Notes: generated by a model not told the origin, from the sequence alone. DNA of 64,000 bases from Desulfomonile tiedjei DSM 6799 (GCF_000266945.1 NC_018025.1:6266001-6330000), one strand, 5' to 3'. Counted from the stretch's first letter, positions 37,308 through 46,588 are shown. Numbers and translations are program-made.

Positions 37308-38552
37308 CTATTCGTATATCTTCTCTTCAACTTCGTCCGATGCTACAGAATCGGCCTCATAGTCACGAGGCAGACGAGCAGCCCTGATTTTCGCGTACTC
37401 TCTATACCATTCGCTCGCGGCGATCACAGACATAACTTCATTCGTTCCGGTCCAGATAGAAGCAAGGCGAAGGTCCCGGGATATGCGTTCGATGGGGTAC
37501 ACGTTTGTGTAACCGATTCCACCCATCACCTGCATAGCGTTATGTGCTACTTTTTGGCAAGATTCAGTAACGAATTTCTTCGTCTCCGATACCATTCTCC
37601 GGATCAGATTTTGCTCGGAACCAGCATCGACCGCACGAGCGGTCATATAGACCATTGAACGGGCAGCATCCAGCAACATAGCCGCTTCGGCAACCTGAAA
37701 GCTTACTCCTTGAAACTGATTGATAACCTGCCCGAAAGCCTTTCGCCGCGAACTGTAGCTCGTTGCCACGTCCAGCGCAGGGGAGGCTGCCCCTATGGTC
37801 ATGGCCGCAGTTCCCAATCTTTCCGGAATCATCATGGTGTTGAAAACACTATAAGCGCCATGAAGCTTGCCTATAATATTTTCTTTGGGGACCCTTACGT
37901 CCTTGAAAACCACCCGTCCCGCACCGCCGCCTCGGCATCCCATGAGCCCATAGAGATATTTCGTGTCAACTCCTTCAGAACGATCGACAATGAAACAGGT
38001 GAGCGCTTTGTGCGGCTCCGCATCGGGGTCTGTTCGCGCGTACACGAGGAAGTAATCTGCTCCTTCAGCTCCTACGATGAAGCGTTTTTGGCCGTTGAGC
38101 AGGAAATAATCCCCTTTATCCACGGCCGTGGTGGTAGTGCCGAAGAAGTCGGAACCACCCCTGGGCTCGGTCAAGCATTCAGCCGCAAATAGTTCGCCCT
38201 TGATAAGTGGCTTGACGTACTTTTCCTTCTGCCCGTCCGTGCCGTGCAAGATAATAGCATCGCAGACGAGTTCCGATCCTATCCCAAAGGTGCAGGCAAA
38301 AATATAACCAAGAGTGCCTACTTCCTGCATGAGCATACAGGAGGTCACCCAATCCATTTCCTGACCGCCCCATTGCTTCGGATAGCGGCAACCGAAAAGT
38401 CCGCGTCCGGCTGCTTCCTGGAGAAATTCTTTGGGAAAGGTGATCTTGTCGGCATCCATGTCCAGGATCATCTTTCGAGGCACCCATTTGACGAGATCAC
38501 GAGCTGCTTCACGCAACTTCAATTGTTCTTCGGTAAGTAAGAAGTCAAACAT
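37308..38552 (-). CDS. acyl-CoA dehydrogenase
   Basis: About 414 residues from the ATG of MFDFLLTEEQLKLR; the frame extends eight codons further upstream. FAD-binding signatures AAECLTEPRGGSDFFG and FIVGAEGADYFLVYARTD are present. The usual IYEGT catalytic Glu is absent: the site reads IWTGTNEVM. A Glu in PERLG (residue ~244) aligns with the base used in isovaleryl-CoA and long-chain dehydrogenases, so the enzyme is probably active with a relocated base. It oxidises an acyl-CoA at the alpha-beta bond; the partner ligase is 160 bp upstream in the same direction, suggesting a short degradation pathway under the MerR regulator. Confidence 0.85.
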   Translation of the reverse strand: MFDFLLTEEQLKLREAARDLVKWVPRKMILDMDADKITFPKEFLQEAAGRGLFGCRYPKQWGGQEMDWVTSCMLMQEVGTLGYIFACTFGIGSELVCDAIILHGTDGQKEKYVKPLIKGELFAAECLTEPRGGSDFFGTTTTAVDKGDYFLLNGQKRFIVGAEGADYFLVYARTDPDAEPHKALTCFIVDRSEGVDTKYLYGLMGCRGGGAGRVVFKDVRVPKENIIGKLHGAYSVFNTMMIPERLGTAAMTIGAASPALDVATSYSSRRKAFGQVINQFQGVSFQVAEAAMLLDAARSMVYMTARAVDAGSEQNLIRRMVSETKKFVTESCQKVAHNAMQVMGGIGYTNVYPIERISRDLRLASIWTGTNEVMSVIAASEWYREYAKIRAARLPRDYEADSVASDEVEEKIYE

Positions 38553-38714
38553 ATGATTACCCCTTGTGTGAAACACTTATACCAATTCGCTTTTTCTTTT
38601 CATAATGTGGGAGGCTAGAGGTATCCCACGCTCCGGACGACGCAAAGCCGTCTAATCACTCCGCTCAGAACACCTCAGTCTTCACCATGTTATATGCATG
38701 ATTGCGAAATGGCA
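38553..38714. other. short spacer between ligase and dehydrogenase genes
   Basis: Contains ATACCAATTCGCTTT (38579-38593), a 15-mer found again at 47299-47313, and little else. No separate promoter could be identified. Confidence 0.3.
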
Positions 38715-40220
38715 TTAGTTGATTTTCTCTCGCAACTGATATTTCTGGATCTTCCCACTCGGGGTATGCGGCAGAGATTCGACGATCTCGAATACCCGAG
38801 GAATTTTGTACTTTGCTAATTTGTCTGCAAGAAACGTCTTGAGCGTGTCTGCAGTGATCTGTTGATCCTTTGCAGGAACTACAAAGGCTGCAACCGTTTC
38901 GCCCCATTGGGGGTTGGGTACACCGATAACAGCAACTTCCATGACTCCCGGGCAACTTATGATGACATCTTCAACTTCTTTGGAATACACGTTTTCGCCG
39001 CCCGTGACGATCATGTCCTTGATCCTGTCGACGATAAAGAGGTATCCGTCTTCATCGATGCGGGCCATGTCCCCGGTTTTGTACCATCCACGGCTGAACG
39101 CTTCTTGTGTGGCGGATTCGTTCTTGAAGTAGCCGTTCATCATGCTATCGGCTTTGAGCCATATTTCACCGACTTCGTTGGGACCGGCTTCAGTGCCGTC
39201 CAACTTTATGAGCCTGAGGTCTGCCCCGGGAAGGGCTTTGCTCCCGATTGATCCGGCTTTTTTTATCTGCTCTTCAGGTTGCAGCACGGTGCCTGTCGGA
39301 CCGGCTTCGGTCATGCCATAGACCTGGTAGAAATTGTCTGATCGGTATTTTTCCATAACCATCAGGGCAGTGTCTGCCGCCATGGGGCCGCCACCGTAGA
39401 TCCAGCAGCGCATGGAACTGAGATCGAAATCCTGGAATTGAGGGATCATCTGAATAGGCATGATGTACGAAATGGGTGCTCCAAAATACACGGTACATTT
39501 TTCCTGCTGAATTGCCTGGAGAAAATGGAGCGGATGGTATTCTCGGATCAATACCGTGGTTCCCCCCAAATACTGAGTTCCCATGAACCAGTTATTCAAC
39601 GGGGATGAATGCCATATGGGCATTGCCATGAGCGTGCGATCGTTCTCGTTGATCTTCACCGCAAGTGCGCCTGCAATTCCCGCCATGATGACATTACGAT
39701 GCGTGTGGAGACATCCTTTGGGTTTGCCCGTAGTACCGCTCGTATACAGGATTTCAGCTATTGAATCGTCTGAGACGTTCACCGGTCTGAAGAGAGGCGA
39801 TGAAGCCAATTCAGATTCAAAACTGTCGAACCCTTCGACTGGGGAATCTGTTGCCACTTTTCGGACATTCGTTTGAACCTTGCTCGCGACAGGTGCCAGA
39901 GTTCCGTCAAACAACAAAGCCTTTGATTCACTGTGTTCAAGGATATAGTCAACTTCAGGCGCCATGAGCTTGTGGTTTATGGGCACCACTGTCGCACCTG
40001 CTTTGAGAATTCCATAGAATGCGACCACAAAAGCGGGCGTGTTTTGGCTCATTAACGCAACTTTGTCTCCCGGAACAATCCCCCAACTCTGGAAAAGTCC
40101 AGCGGCTTGCTCTGCTTTTTGTTTTAACTCCAGATATGTCAGCGTGTTACCCGCGTATCTGATACATTCCTTGGGGCCGAATTTCCGTGCGTTCATGTCA
40201 AGCATCTGAACAAGGTTCAT
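38715..40220 (-). CDS. AMP-forming acyl-CoA synthetase/ligase
   Basis: 501 residues. ANL-superfamily motifs: P-loop LYTSGTTGKPKGCLHTH, IYGGGPMAADTA, YGMTEAGP, the hinge WYKTGDMARIDEDGYLFIVDRIKDMIVTGGENV (in consecutive pieces) and the C-terminal Lys in PSGKIQKYQLREK. It activates a carboxylic acid as the CoA thioester using ATP. Broadly similar to medium/long-chain or aromatic acyl ligases; the exact substrate is not deducible. It starts 2 bp after the MerR gene, so the regulator and enzyme are cotranscribed, and feeds the acyl-CoA dehydrogenase downstream. Confidence 0.9.
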   Translation of the reverse strand: MNLVQMLDMNARKFGPKECIRYAGNTLTYLELKQKAEQAAGLFQSWGIVPGDKVALMSQNTPAFVVAFYGILKAGATVVPINHKLMAPEVDYILEHSESKALLFDGTLAPVASKVQTNVRKVATDSPVEGFDSFESELASSPLFRPVNVSDDSIAEILYTSGTTGKPKGCLHTHRNVIMAGIAGALAVKINENDRTLMAMPIWHSSPLNNWFMGTQYLGGTTVLIREYHPLHFLQAIQQEKCTVYFGAPISYIMPIQMIPQFQDFDLSSMRCWIYGGGPMAADTALMVMEKYRSDNFYQVYGMTEAGPTGTVLQPEEQIKKAGSIGSKALPGADLRLIKLDGTEAGPNEVGEIWLKADSMMNGYFKNESATQEAFSRGWYKTGDMARIDEDGYLFIVDRIKDMIVTGGENVYSKEVEDVIISCPGVMEVAVIGVPNPQWGETVAAFVVPAKDQQITADTLKTFLADKLAKYKIPRVFEIVESLPHTPSGKIQKYQLREKIN

Positions 40221-40222
40221 TT

Positions 40223-40630
40223 TTACCGATCCTCCTCTTCAAGTTCGTTCAAGCGTTTCAAGAGCTTTTCTTTGACACTCAGGATGTCTCGTTCCAATAA
40301 TCTGAGTCCTTCAATACTGTCCCTGATTTCTTTCAGTTTTTTCTCGCCATACACCAGCGAAGCCCTGATTTGTTCGACTTCTCCTTTTTCCGCATCGGTC
40401 ATGCCAATCATCTCGGCTATTTCTTCTAGGGAATAGCCGAAACGTTTGCCGCGGAGAATCAATTTCAGTCTGGCCCTGTCCCTTCTGCCATAGACGCGCT
40501 GATTGCCTGACGTACGTTTGGGCGAAAGCAGACCTTTTTCCTCATAAAAGCGAATGGACCTGGGGCTGATATCGAATTCCAGAGCCAGGTCGGATATTGA
40601 GTACCGTTTGTTCTTGGGATCGGATTTCAT
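40223..40630 (-). CDS. MerR-family regulator (LiuR-like)
   Basis: 135 residues. N-terminal HTH (YSISDLALEFDISPRSIRFY, then EEKGLLSPKR), a second helical unit (RLKLILRGKRFGYSLEEIAEM) and a long dimerisation helix (residues ~75-133, very rich in Glu/Lys/Leu). No Cys for metal binding. The sequence resembles LiuR-type regulators of acyl-CoA catabolism. The upstream TTAACGTTGACGTTAACG box overlaps its own promoter, so it likely autorepresses the operon and responds to a CoA intermediate. Confidence 0.85.
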   Translation of the reverse strand: MKSDPKNKRYSISDLALEFDISPRSIRFYEEKGLLSPKRTSGNQRVYGRRDRARLKLILRGKRFGYSLEEIAEMIGMTDAEKGEVEQIRASLVYGEKKLKEIRDSIEGLRLLERDILSVKEKLLKRLNELEEEDR

Positions 40631-40643
40631 AGCCGGTCACATC

Positions 40644-40700
40644 TTAACGTTGACGTTAACGTTAACGTTAAGTATGGCAACAATTAACTGATATTGTCAA
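40644..40700 (-). promoter_or_regulatory. MerR operon promoter with AACGTT-repeat operator
   Basis: On the minus strand TTGACA (complement 40695-40700) and CATACT (40671-40676) are separated by 18 bp, the longish spacing typical of MerR targets. Directly downstream, 40644-40671 carries four near-tandem AACGTT units (TTAACGTTGACGTTAACGTT), the probable operator. Confidence 0.65.
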
Positions 40701-41066
40701 TGCTTTTATTCTTGCCCAGAGCCGAGATCTAATTCGATTGGAGAGTTCGAAAAGGAAAAAGATTGACGTCTGTCCGTGGGCGAAGGTACGCTGTGCCGCG
40801 GGGCCTCCCCTTTTTTTGAGCCAGACGACTGAAGCATTGAGTTTTCCGCCAATTCAGGGGGAGATGCGATCCGCATTATTTTTGGGTTAGAGAGGCATCA
40901 TTAACAAATCAACCCACACACCAAACAGTTGATCCAATCAGTAAGGATCAAGGATGCTCTTGGCTAAGGTCTGACATTTCTTAAACAATTTATCTTATGG
41001 TAATCCAATGTTACTTAGGAGCAGTAGAGCCTTTTTTAGTTGACCCAAATTAGACAGGAGACGGTT
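40701..41066. other. intergenic, nothing recognised
   Basis: Divergent region between the MerR promoter and the TPR gene. No gene or clear promoter for the TPR gene was found; AGGAG at 41055-41059 is its ribosome site. Confidence 0.35.
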
Positions 41067-41990
41067 ATGTTCAAGCGAATACTCATCGTCTTGGGAATAG
41101 CAGCCATAACATCATTGGCAATTCTGGCAACAGTAGATCTCTGGCTCGAGAGAATTGGAGACGTTCCAGCGAGCGACGCGAACAATACTCCCCAAACAAG
41201 CCCGGAAGCGCAGGAAGCTTTTCGGATTGACCGCGAAGGGCGTAAACTGGCATTTGGCCGGCAGAAAAACTTGAGACTGGCTGAAGAGAAGTTTCAGGAG
41301 TCATTAGGTATCTTCAGAAGAATCAACCATGAAGGCGGTCAAGCTGAAGTCCTCAACGACCTGGGGATTCTCTATGCAGATCAGCATCAGTACGCCAAAG
41401 CCATAGAATGTTACGAGAAGTCACTCGAGCTAAAGAGAAAGATGGGATGGTCCTGGGGGGAAGCGAATTCTCTCGCCGGCCTGGGCAACCTTTTCAGCGC
41501 CAAAAAAGAGTACTCCAAGGCTGCGGAATATTATGAGCAATCGCTCAAAGCATATGAAAAGGGAGGTGATTCGGTCCGCTCAAGAGGAACCCTCCTTTCA
41601 CTGGCACGTACCTACCTCGATTCGCGTCAAGATGCTAAAGCAAAAGAATGCTATGAGAAATCGTTGGAATTAGCAAAAAAAGCTAAGAGTCTTAAGGACG
41701 AAGTTGATTCTTTGTCCGGACTGGCAAGTATTCTCCTCCGTAAGGATGAATATTCCCAAGCGGTCCCGTATCTTGAAGAGTGCTTCAAGCTTTCGAAAGC
41801 AACCGGCCAGCCTGACCTTGCCCAGTGGGCAGCGCACAGCCTCGGCTCGGTCTATTGTCGTTCGGGGAAGAGCTCCCAGGCAATTCAATACTATGAAGAG
41901 GCTCTGGCAATTCGGAAGCGCTTCCTTCATCGTGGACAGCACGGAAAGAGGAGGTATAGATCGTACCCATTGGGGTTTTTCTCAGTCTGA
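41067..41990 (+). CDS. membrane-anchored tetratricopeptide-repeat protein
   Basis: About 307 residues from the ATG at 41067, six bases after AGGAG. An N-terminal hydrophobic helix (ILIVLGIAAITSLAILATV) is followed by about six TPR units from residue ~50 (for example LNDLGILYADQHQYAKAIECY, EYYEQSLKAYEKGG, LGSVYCRSGKSSQAIQYYEEA). TPRs serve protein-protein contacts. After the last unit the frame reads RKRFLHRGQHGKRRYRSYPL and stops, while the ankyrin gene's frame continues in plausible protein through the same bases. The end is therefore probably shifted, and a TPR-ankyrin fusion is possible. Confidence 0.75.
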   Translation: MFKRILIVLGIAAITSLAILATVDLWLERIGDVPASDANNTPQTSPEAQEAFRIDREGRKLAFGRQKNLRLAEEKFQESLGIFRRINHEGGQAEVLNDLGILYADQHQYAKAIECYEKSLELKRKMGWSWGEANSLAGLGNLFSAKKEYSKAAEYYEQSLKAYEKGGDSVRSRGTLLSLARTYLDSRQDAKAKECYEKSLELAKKAKSLKDEVDSLSGLASILLRKDEYSQAVPYLEECFKLSKATGQPDLAQWAAHSLGSVYCRSGKSSQAIQYYEEALAIRKRFLHRGQHGKRRYRSYPLGFFSV

Positions 41991-42090
41991 AACAAAAAAG
42001 CACCTGGTACAGCAAAGAACTATTTCAAACAATTTAGTGAGGTACGAAATCAGAGACTTTGAGCCGCAACCGGAAAGCACATTGTCGTTC

Positions 42091-43002
42091 ATGTTCACGC
42101 AACGTCAACCCGGAAGATCGGGGGATATAAACGACCTCACTCACGCAGCTATGAACGGTCGTGTGGAACAGGTAAAGAAGCTTTTGGACAAAGGCGTCGA
42201 TGTTAATTCAAGAAGCAACTCCGGCGAGACACCCTTGATGGCCGCTGCATGGGGAGGTCATGTAGCAGTTGCAAAATTGCTTCTGGAAAAGGGCGCTGAC
42301 GTGAATGCAGAAACCGGAAATGGCCGGAATGCTTTGGTCAAAGCGATGGAAAATGCCTGGATGCGCGGTAGAGAGCAGATCGCAATGGCGAAGCTTCTGA
42401 TCGAACACGGCGCCAAACCCACTAACCTGGCGGTGGCCGCATTCGTAGGCGATCTGGAGGCAATTCAGCATTTCACTGCCAACGGCTTGAATACGGATGA
42501 AAAAGGCACACTCAATAAACCCGCACCTTTGACGGCAGCGGCAATGGGTGGCCAAATGGAAGCCATCACCCTCCTTCTTGATAAAGGAGTACATAAAGAT
42601 GCCAAGAACGAGCAGGGGCAGACGTCTTTGATGGCCGCAGCGGCAGCAGGTCACGCCGACGTGGTAAAGCTGCTTCTCGACAGAGGCGCTCATATCAATG
42701 AAATAGACGTCCATCGCAGGAATGCACTAAATCATGCCGTATTCCTTCGAGGTCACGTAGAAGTCGTAAGAGTACTCCTGGACAGAGGTGCCGACATTAA
42801 CTCTAGAGATAATCCTGCCAACCGCACAATTCTCATGCATGCGGCCCAAAGCGGAAATCTGGCATTGGTGAATTTGCTATTGGAAAAAGGTGCTGAAGTG
42901 AACGCAAGGGACGGAAATGGCAAGACGGCTCTGAGTCTGGCTCGCGGGAAAGATATCGAAGAAATCGAAAAGGTGCTTATAGAGCATGGCGCGAAGAAAT
43001 GA
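42091..43002 (+). CDS. ankyrin-repeat protein (possibly the C-terminal half of the TPR gene)
   Basis: From the ATG at 42091 about 303 residues contain nine ankyrin units: for example GETPLMAAAWGGHVAVAKLL, GQTSLMAAAAAGHADVVKLL, NALNHAVFLRGHVEVVRVLL, TILMHAAQSGNLALVNLLLE. No ribosome site stands before this ATG. The frame is open upstream to 41704 and between 41920 and 42090 reads like genuine protein (STERGGIDRTHWGFSQSE), while the TPR frame ends nearby. Removing one base would join both into a protein of about 644 residues. Confidence 0.7.
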   Translation: MFTQRQPGRSGDINDLTHAAMNGRVEQVKKLLDKGVDVNSRSNSGETPLMAAAWGGHVAVAKLLLEKGADVNAETGNGRNALVKAMENAWMRGREQIAMAKLLIEHGAKPTNLAVAAFVGDLEAIQHFTANGLNTDEKGTLNKPAPLTAAAMGGQMEAITLLLDKGVHKDAKNEQGQTSLMAAAAAGHADVVKLLLDRGAHINEIDVHRRNALNHAVFLRGHVEVVRVLLDRGADINSRDNPANRTILMHAAQSGNLALVNLLLEKGAEVNARDGNGKTALSLARGKDIEEIEKVLIEHGAKK

Positions 43003-43140
43003 TCCTGCTGACTTGGTGTCGAAAGAAAAAATGAGAATAGCTCAAAGGCGTTTGGCTTCATATTTGGCCTAAGTACTGTGACAACGTTCTATGAAGAACT
43101 TTGAAGCATCATGGTATTCACGAGAACAAAGGAGATCGGC

Positions 43141-45252
43141 ATGAAAAAACCATTCGTGGTGACAGCAATATTCTCTCTTTTTATATGGCTAACTGCTGGA
43201 ATCGCATTCGCAGCGAGCGAACCACCCCCGGTCACCAAGGTAGTACTGTACAAGCATGGCATGGGCTACCTCGAGCGGGAGGGGAAGGTCAAAGACAACG
43301 CGACGCTCTCTTTAGCTTTTCGCACCGATCAGATGAAGGATCTTCTCACGAGCTTCTTTGCCGTGGATCTCAGTGGCGGCAAGATCTCCGCTGTTCGGTA
43401 CGAAACCCGCGATCCACTGTCGAAGCAGCTCCAGGATATTCTCATCAAGGTGCCTGAGGAAGCAGCGCTCAGCCAGTTTCTGACGCAACTCAAAGGTGCT
43501 CGTCTAAAAGCCAAAGCAGCGGGTGAAACCGTCGAAGGTCGCATCCTTGGTGTTGAACCCGTCATGGAAATTGTCAACAATCAGCCCGTGAAGAAAGGTT
43601 ACCGCCTGGTTCTGCTGACTGAAGCGGGTCCGATCCGCTCCCTGGATCTCTTTGCGGTATCGGAATTCAGCTTGACTGACGAGGCGCTCCAGCGCGATCT
43701 TCGCAGACTCCTCGATATTACGCTCGACAGCAAGTACACCAACCGCAAGAAGCTCACCTTAAATGCAACAGGACAGGGCGAACGAGCTCTTCGGATGGGT
43801 TACCTGATCGAAATGCCCATTTGGAAATGCTCGTACCGTGTCATATTCGACGAGAAAAAGAAGAATGCTTCAACGCTGCTCCAGGGCTGGGCATTGGCGG
43901 AAAATAACACCGAGGATGATTGGAAAAACGTTCAGATTTCCTTTGTGGCAGGGAATCCGATGTCCTATGTGATGGATCTGTATTCACCCTACTACGTGAA
44001 GCGCCCTCAGGTGCCTATTCCGGGACTGCACGATTTGGCAGTGGATTGGGGTGCGGTGTCATCCCCGGATGCTGCGTCTGCAAAGGAAATTGAGTTAAAA
44101 TTACTGGAACGTAAAGCTAAATCGAAGAGTGCTGCAAAGGTTCCCCATACTCAATACTTCATGGGGCCCCAACTAGCGCAACCTTCAGCGCCTCGTGTAT
44201 CGGCTGATGCGGATGAAACTCAAAAGTCCTTGGGACAACTCCTAGCCGACAGTTATGGCAGCGGCCAAGGTGTTAAAGTTGGTGAAATGTTCAGTTATGA
44301 GCCCAAGGAGAAGGTTTCGATTCCCCGTGGACAGGCGGCAATGGTCCCCATCGTATCAAAACAGGTCAACGGACAACGGCTTCTGTTCTATAAAGCGTCC
44401 TTTTCGCCAAAGGTGACCAATGCCTTTGTCCTGCGAAACGATACGGACCTGACCCTGGAAGCAGGCGCTGTCACTTTCTTTGAAGGCAGCATGTCACTTG
44501 GCGAAGGGATTCTGGCAAATACACTCCCCCCTGGCAGTCAGCAGGTGATTCCTTACGCTGTGGACCCTTCGGTGGACGTCACTCCGGACGTAAGAATGAA
44601 GAAGGAACCGCATTTCAAGGCCACTCTTGCAGATGGGATACTCACGCTCACATCCACGGAGACTCTGACAAATACCTGGAAGATCGCAAATCGCGGCCGG
44701 GAGTCCGCTACCCTATGGCTCAATCATCCCAAGAATAGCGGTTACAGTCTCAGCAAGCCACAAAAGCCGCTCAAGGAAGTAGACAACCATTATCGATTCG
44801 AGGTGCCGCTGAAGCCTGGCGAGACCCTTGACTTCGTTGTTGAAGAGAAGCGCAACGTACACGAGACAGTGCATCTGGCAAAGAGCACCGAAGAACAGAT
44901 CCGTTTCTATCTGTCCCAACCGTACCTTTCTCAGGGAGCCCGGGCCTTTATGAAGGAGTTGAGTGACCTCATGGCGAAAAAATCCGACTTACAACGGCAG
45001 ATAGCAGAGTGGACTCAACAAGTGCAGCGGCTGACTGAGGAACAGGGTCGAATACGGTCGAATCTCCAGGCACTTGGTTCAAACGTGCCAAAGGAGCAGG
45101 AGTTGCGTGCAAAGTGGGTTGCAGCTTTGGCTTCTAATGAGGATCAACTTGCAGAGCGTCGCTCCAAGCTGGATGATGCCGGCGGCAAACTCAGACTGCT
45201 GGAAGAAACACTCGCTAAAAAGATCCGGGAATATAAAGAGGTAGGTGCCTGA
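43141..45252 (+). CDS. secreted DUF4139-type protein with C-terminal coiled coil
   Basis: About 703 residues from the ATG at 43141 (AAAGGAG upstream). Signal peptide KPFVVTAIFSLFIWLTAGIAFA. The body resembles DUF4139 proteins: VTKVVLYKHGMGYLEREG at the start, LIEMPIWKCSYRVIFDEKKK and WALAENNTEDDWKNVQISFVAG in the middle, and TWKIANRGRESATLWLNHPK late. Residues ~610-700 form a coiled coil (LMAKKSDLQRQIAEWTQQV...). Function of the family is unknown. It follows the ankyrin gene in the same direction. Confidence 0.7.
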   Translation: MKKPFVVTAIFSLFIWLTAGIAFAASEPPPVTKVVLYKHGMGYLEREGKVKDNATLSLAFRTDQMKDLLTSFFAVDLSGGKISAVRYETRDPLSKQLQDILIKVPEEAALSQFLTQLKGARLKAKAAGETVEGRILGVEPVMEIVNNQPVKKGYRLVLLTEAGPIRSLDLFAVSEFSLTDEALQRDLRRLLDITLDSKYTNRKKLTLNATGQGERALRMGYLIEMPIWKCSYRVIFDEKKKNASTLLQGWALAENNTEDDWKNVQISFVAGNPMSYVMDLYSPYYVKRPQVPIPGLHDLAVDWGAVSSPDAASAKEIELKLLERKAKSKSAAKVPHTQYFMGPQLAQPSAPRVSADADETQKSLGQLLADSYGSGQGVKVGEMFSYEPKEKVSIPRGQAAMVPIVSKQVNGQRLLFYKASFSPKVTNAFVLRNDTDLTLEAGAVTFFEGSMSLGEGILANTLPPGSQQVIPYAVDPSVDVTPDVRMKKEPHFKATLADGILTLTSTETLTNTWKIANRGRESATLWLNHPKNSGYSLSKPQKPLKEVDNHYRFEVPLKPGETLDFVVEEKRNVHETVHLAKSTEEQIRFYLSQPYLSQGARAFMKELSDLMAKKSDLQRQIAEWTQQVQRLTEEQGRIRSNLQALGSNVPKEQELRAKWVAALASNEDQLAERRSKLDDAGGKLRLLEETLAKKIREYKEVGA

Positions 45253-45293
45253 AGCCGCTAATATAGCAGGCATTCAAAAATTCTCTCCAGATG

Positions 45294-45608
45294 AAAAATC
45301 CCCCCATTCCCCCCCTTTAATAAATGGGGGTAGAGGGCATAGGCGCTAACTTCTGGCGTTTTTGGTCGTTTGTTCCGGAGGAACAACTGACAATAGGCCG
45401 GCGATTCATCGCCGGATAAGGAAAAAACCTAATGATGTTAGAGTCCCGGAGGGACGGCTGATACACAAAATCCCGGCAATGAATTACCGGGCTATTTTCT
45501 TTGGTCCCTGCGGGACAAAGAATTGCAGTGAAGTTAGCGCCTATGGGGTAGAGAGGATCTCGTCTAACTTTGAAAGCAAATATTACAAGGGAGATAAGGG
45601 GGGATTTT
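45294..45608. repeat. nested inverted-repeat (MITE-like) element
   Basis: Outer ends AAAATCCCCCC and GGGGGGATTTT enclose an inner perfect 15-bp inverted repeat, CATAGGCGCTAACTT (45338-45352) and AAGTTAGCGCCTATG (45531-45545). Between them lie four small palindromes (CCGGCGATTCATCGCCGG; GTCCCGGAGGGAC; CCCGGCAATGAATTACCGGG; GTCCCTGCGGGAC). A short frame across it is an artefact of this structure. It is non-coding and looks mobile or RNA-forming. Confidence 0.65.
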
Positions 45609-45644
45609 CCCTACGCATTACTGAAAGCACGCGCCATAGTGAGT

Positions 45645-46547
45645 CTATTCTACACGAATGCGGCTGCTAATACAGGCATGGCAGGAGCCGGAGCGAATTC
45701 TTGCCGCATCGGATAAGGAGACTACTCCGACTATGTTTTCAGGTGATCCCGACCACACGAAAAGCCTTTGAAGATCGGTCACGATCATCTTGCGTATAGC
45801 GTCTTCGAGAAAGCTCGAGTCCTGGCAGGAATGGACACGAGATGACGCCAGTATATCACTTGCCGGAACTTCCGGTGGTGTGCCTCGGCGATATGCCAGA
45901 ATGAGATCGGTCCTTGATACCACACTTATCGGAGTGCCTTGAGCGTTCTTGATGAGCACTGCCCCACACCTGTGTTCTGAAAGTCCTTCCATTATCTGAA
46001 TGAGGCTATTACTCTCGTAGAACCACACAACCGACGAAATCATAACCTCCTTGACAAGGATTCGCGTCTCTTCAGGGGAATCTCCTGACCCCTTCTTGTG
46101 GTTCGTGATACTTCGATCGCAGGATCGACAATATTCGTAGAGTAGCCCTACAATGTCCGGATATGCCAGGACGCCGATAACCCTCTGGCGAATTTCATCA
46201 AGAACGTACAACCGATAAACTCGCTGGGTGCGCATAATATCAAGGGCCGATTCAAGTGAATCACCGGGATTGCAGAAAAGCGGAGGCGAAACCATGATGT
46301 GGCTTACGGGAGATTCGGGCGAAAGTCCTGCATAGTAAGCACCCATAATATCCGTTTTCGAGACAACACCGACAGGCTCACCGTATTCATTGGTGACCAG
46401 AAACGCATTGTTTTTGTACTTTATCAGTATTCTGATTCCGGCAATGATGGAGGAATCGGAGGGTAAGGCAGTAATCTGAATGCGCATGGCATCTCGGACG
46501 GTCACATCCGAGAGAACAGTCTTCTTAGCCGATTCAGTCATCTTCAT
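45645..46547 (-). CDS. four-CBS-domain protein
   Basis: 300 residues with two CBS pairs: first MRIQITALPSDSSIIAGIRIL and ...VVSKTDIMGAYYAG plus VSHIMVSPPLFCNPGDSLES; second VKEVMISSVVWFYESNSLIQI and ASDILASSRVHSCQDSSFLED. CBS pairs bind adenine nucleotides (AMP, ATP, SAM). There is no catalytic domain, so a regulatory role is likely. It lies 41 bp after the two-CBS protein on the same strand, divergent from the nif operon. A role in reporting energy charge to nitrogen fixation is an inference. Confidence 0.8.
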   Translation of the reverse strand: MKMTESAKKTVLSDVTVRDAMRIQITALPSDSSIIAGIRILIKYKNNAFLVTNEYGEPVGVVSKTDIMGAYYAGLSPESPVSHIMVSPPLFCNPGDSLESALDIMRTQRVYRLYVLDEIRQRVIGVLAYPDIVGLLYEYCRSCDRSITNHKKGSGDSPEETRILVKEVMISSVVWFYESNSLIQIMEGLSEHRCGAVLIKNAQGTPISVVSRTDLILAYRRGTPPEVPASDILASSRVHSCQDSSFLEDAIRKMIVTDLQRLFVWSGSPENIVGVVSLSDAARIRSGSCHACISSRIRVE

Positions 46548-46588
46548 ACCTCTTCGGGACTGAGAAGGCTGCCAGTACGAGTACGGTT

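Noticed and set aside
45362-45670. A 102-codon gene
   Set aside because: It is entirely made of the inverted repeats and small palindromes of the MITE-like element.
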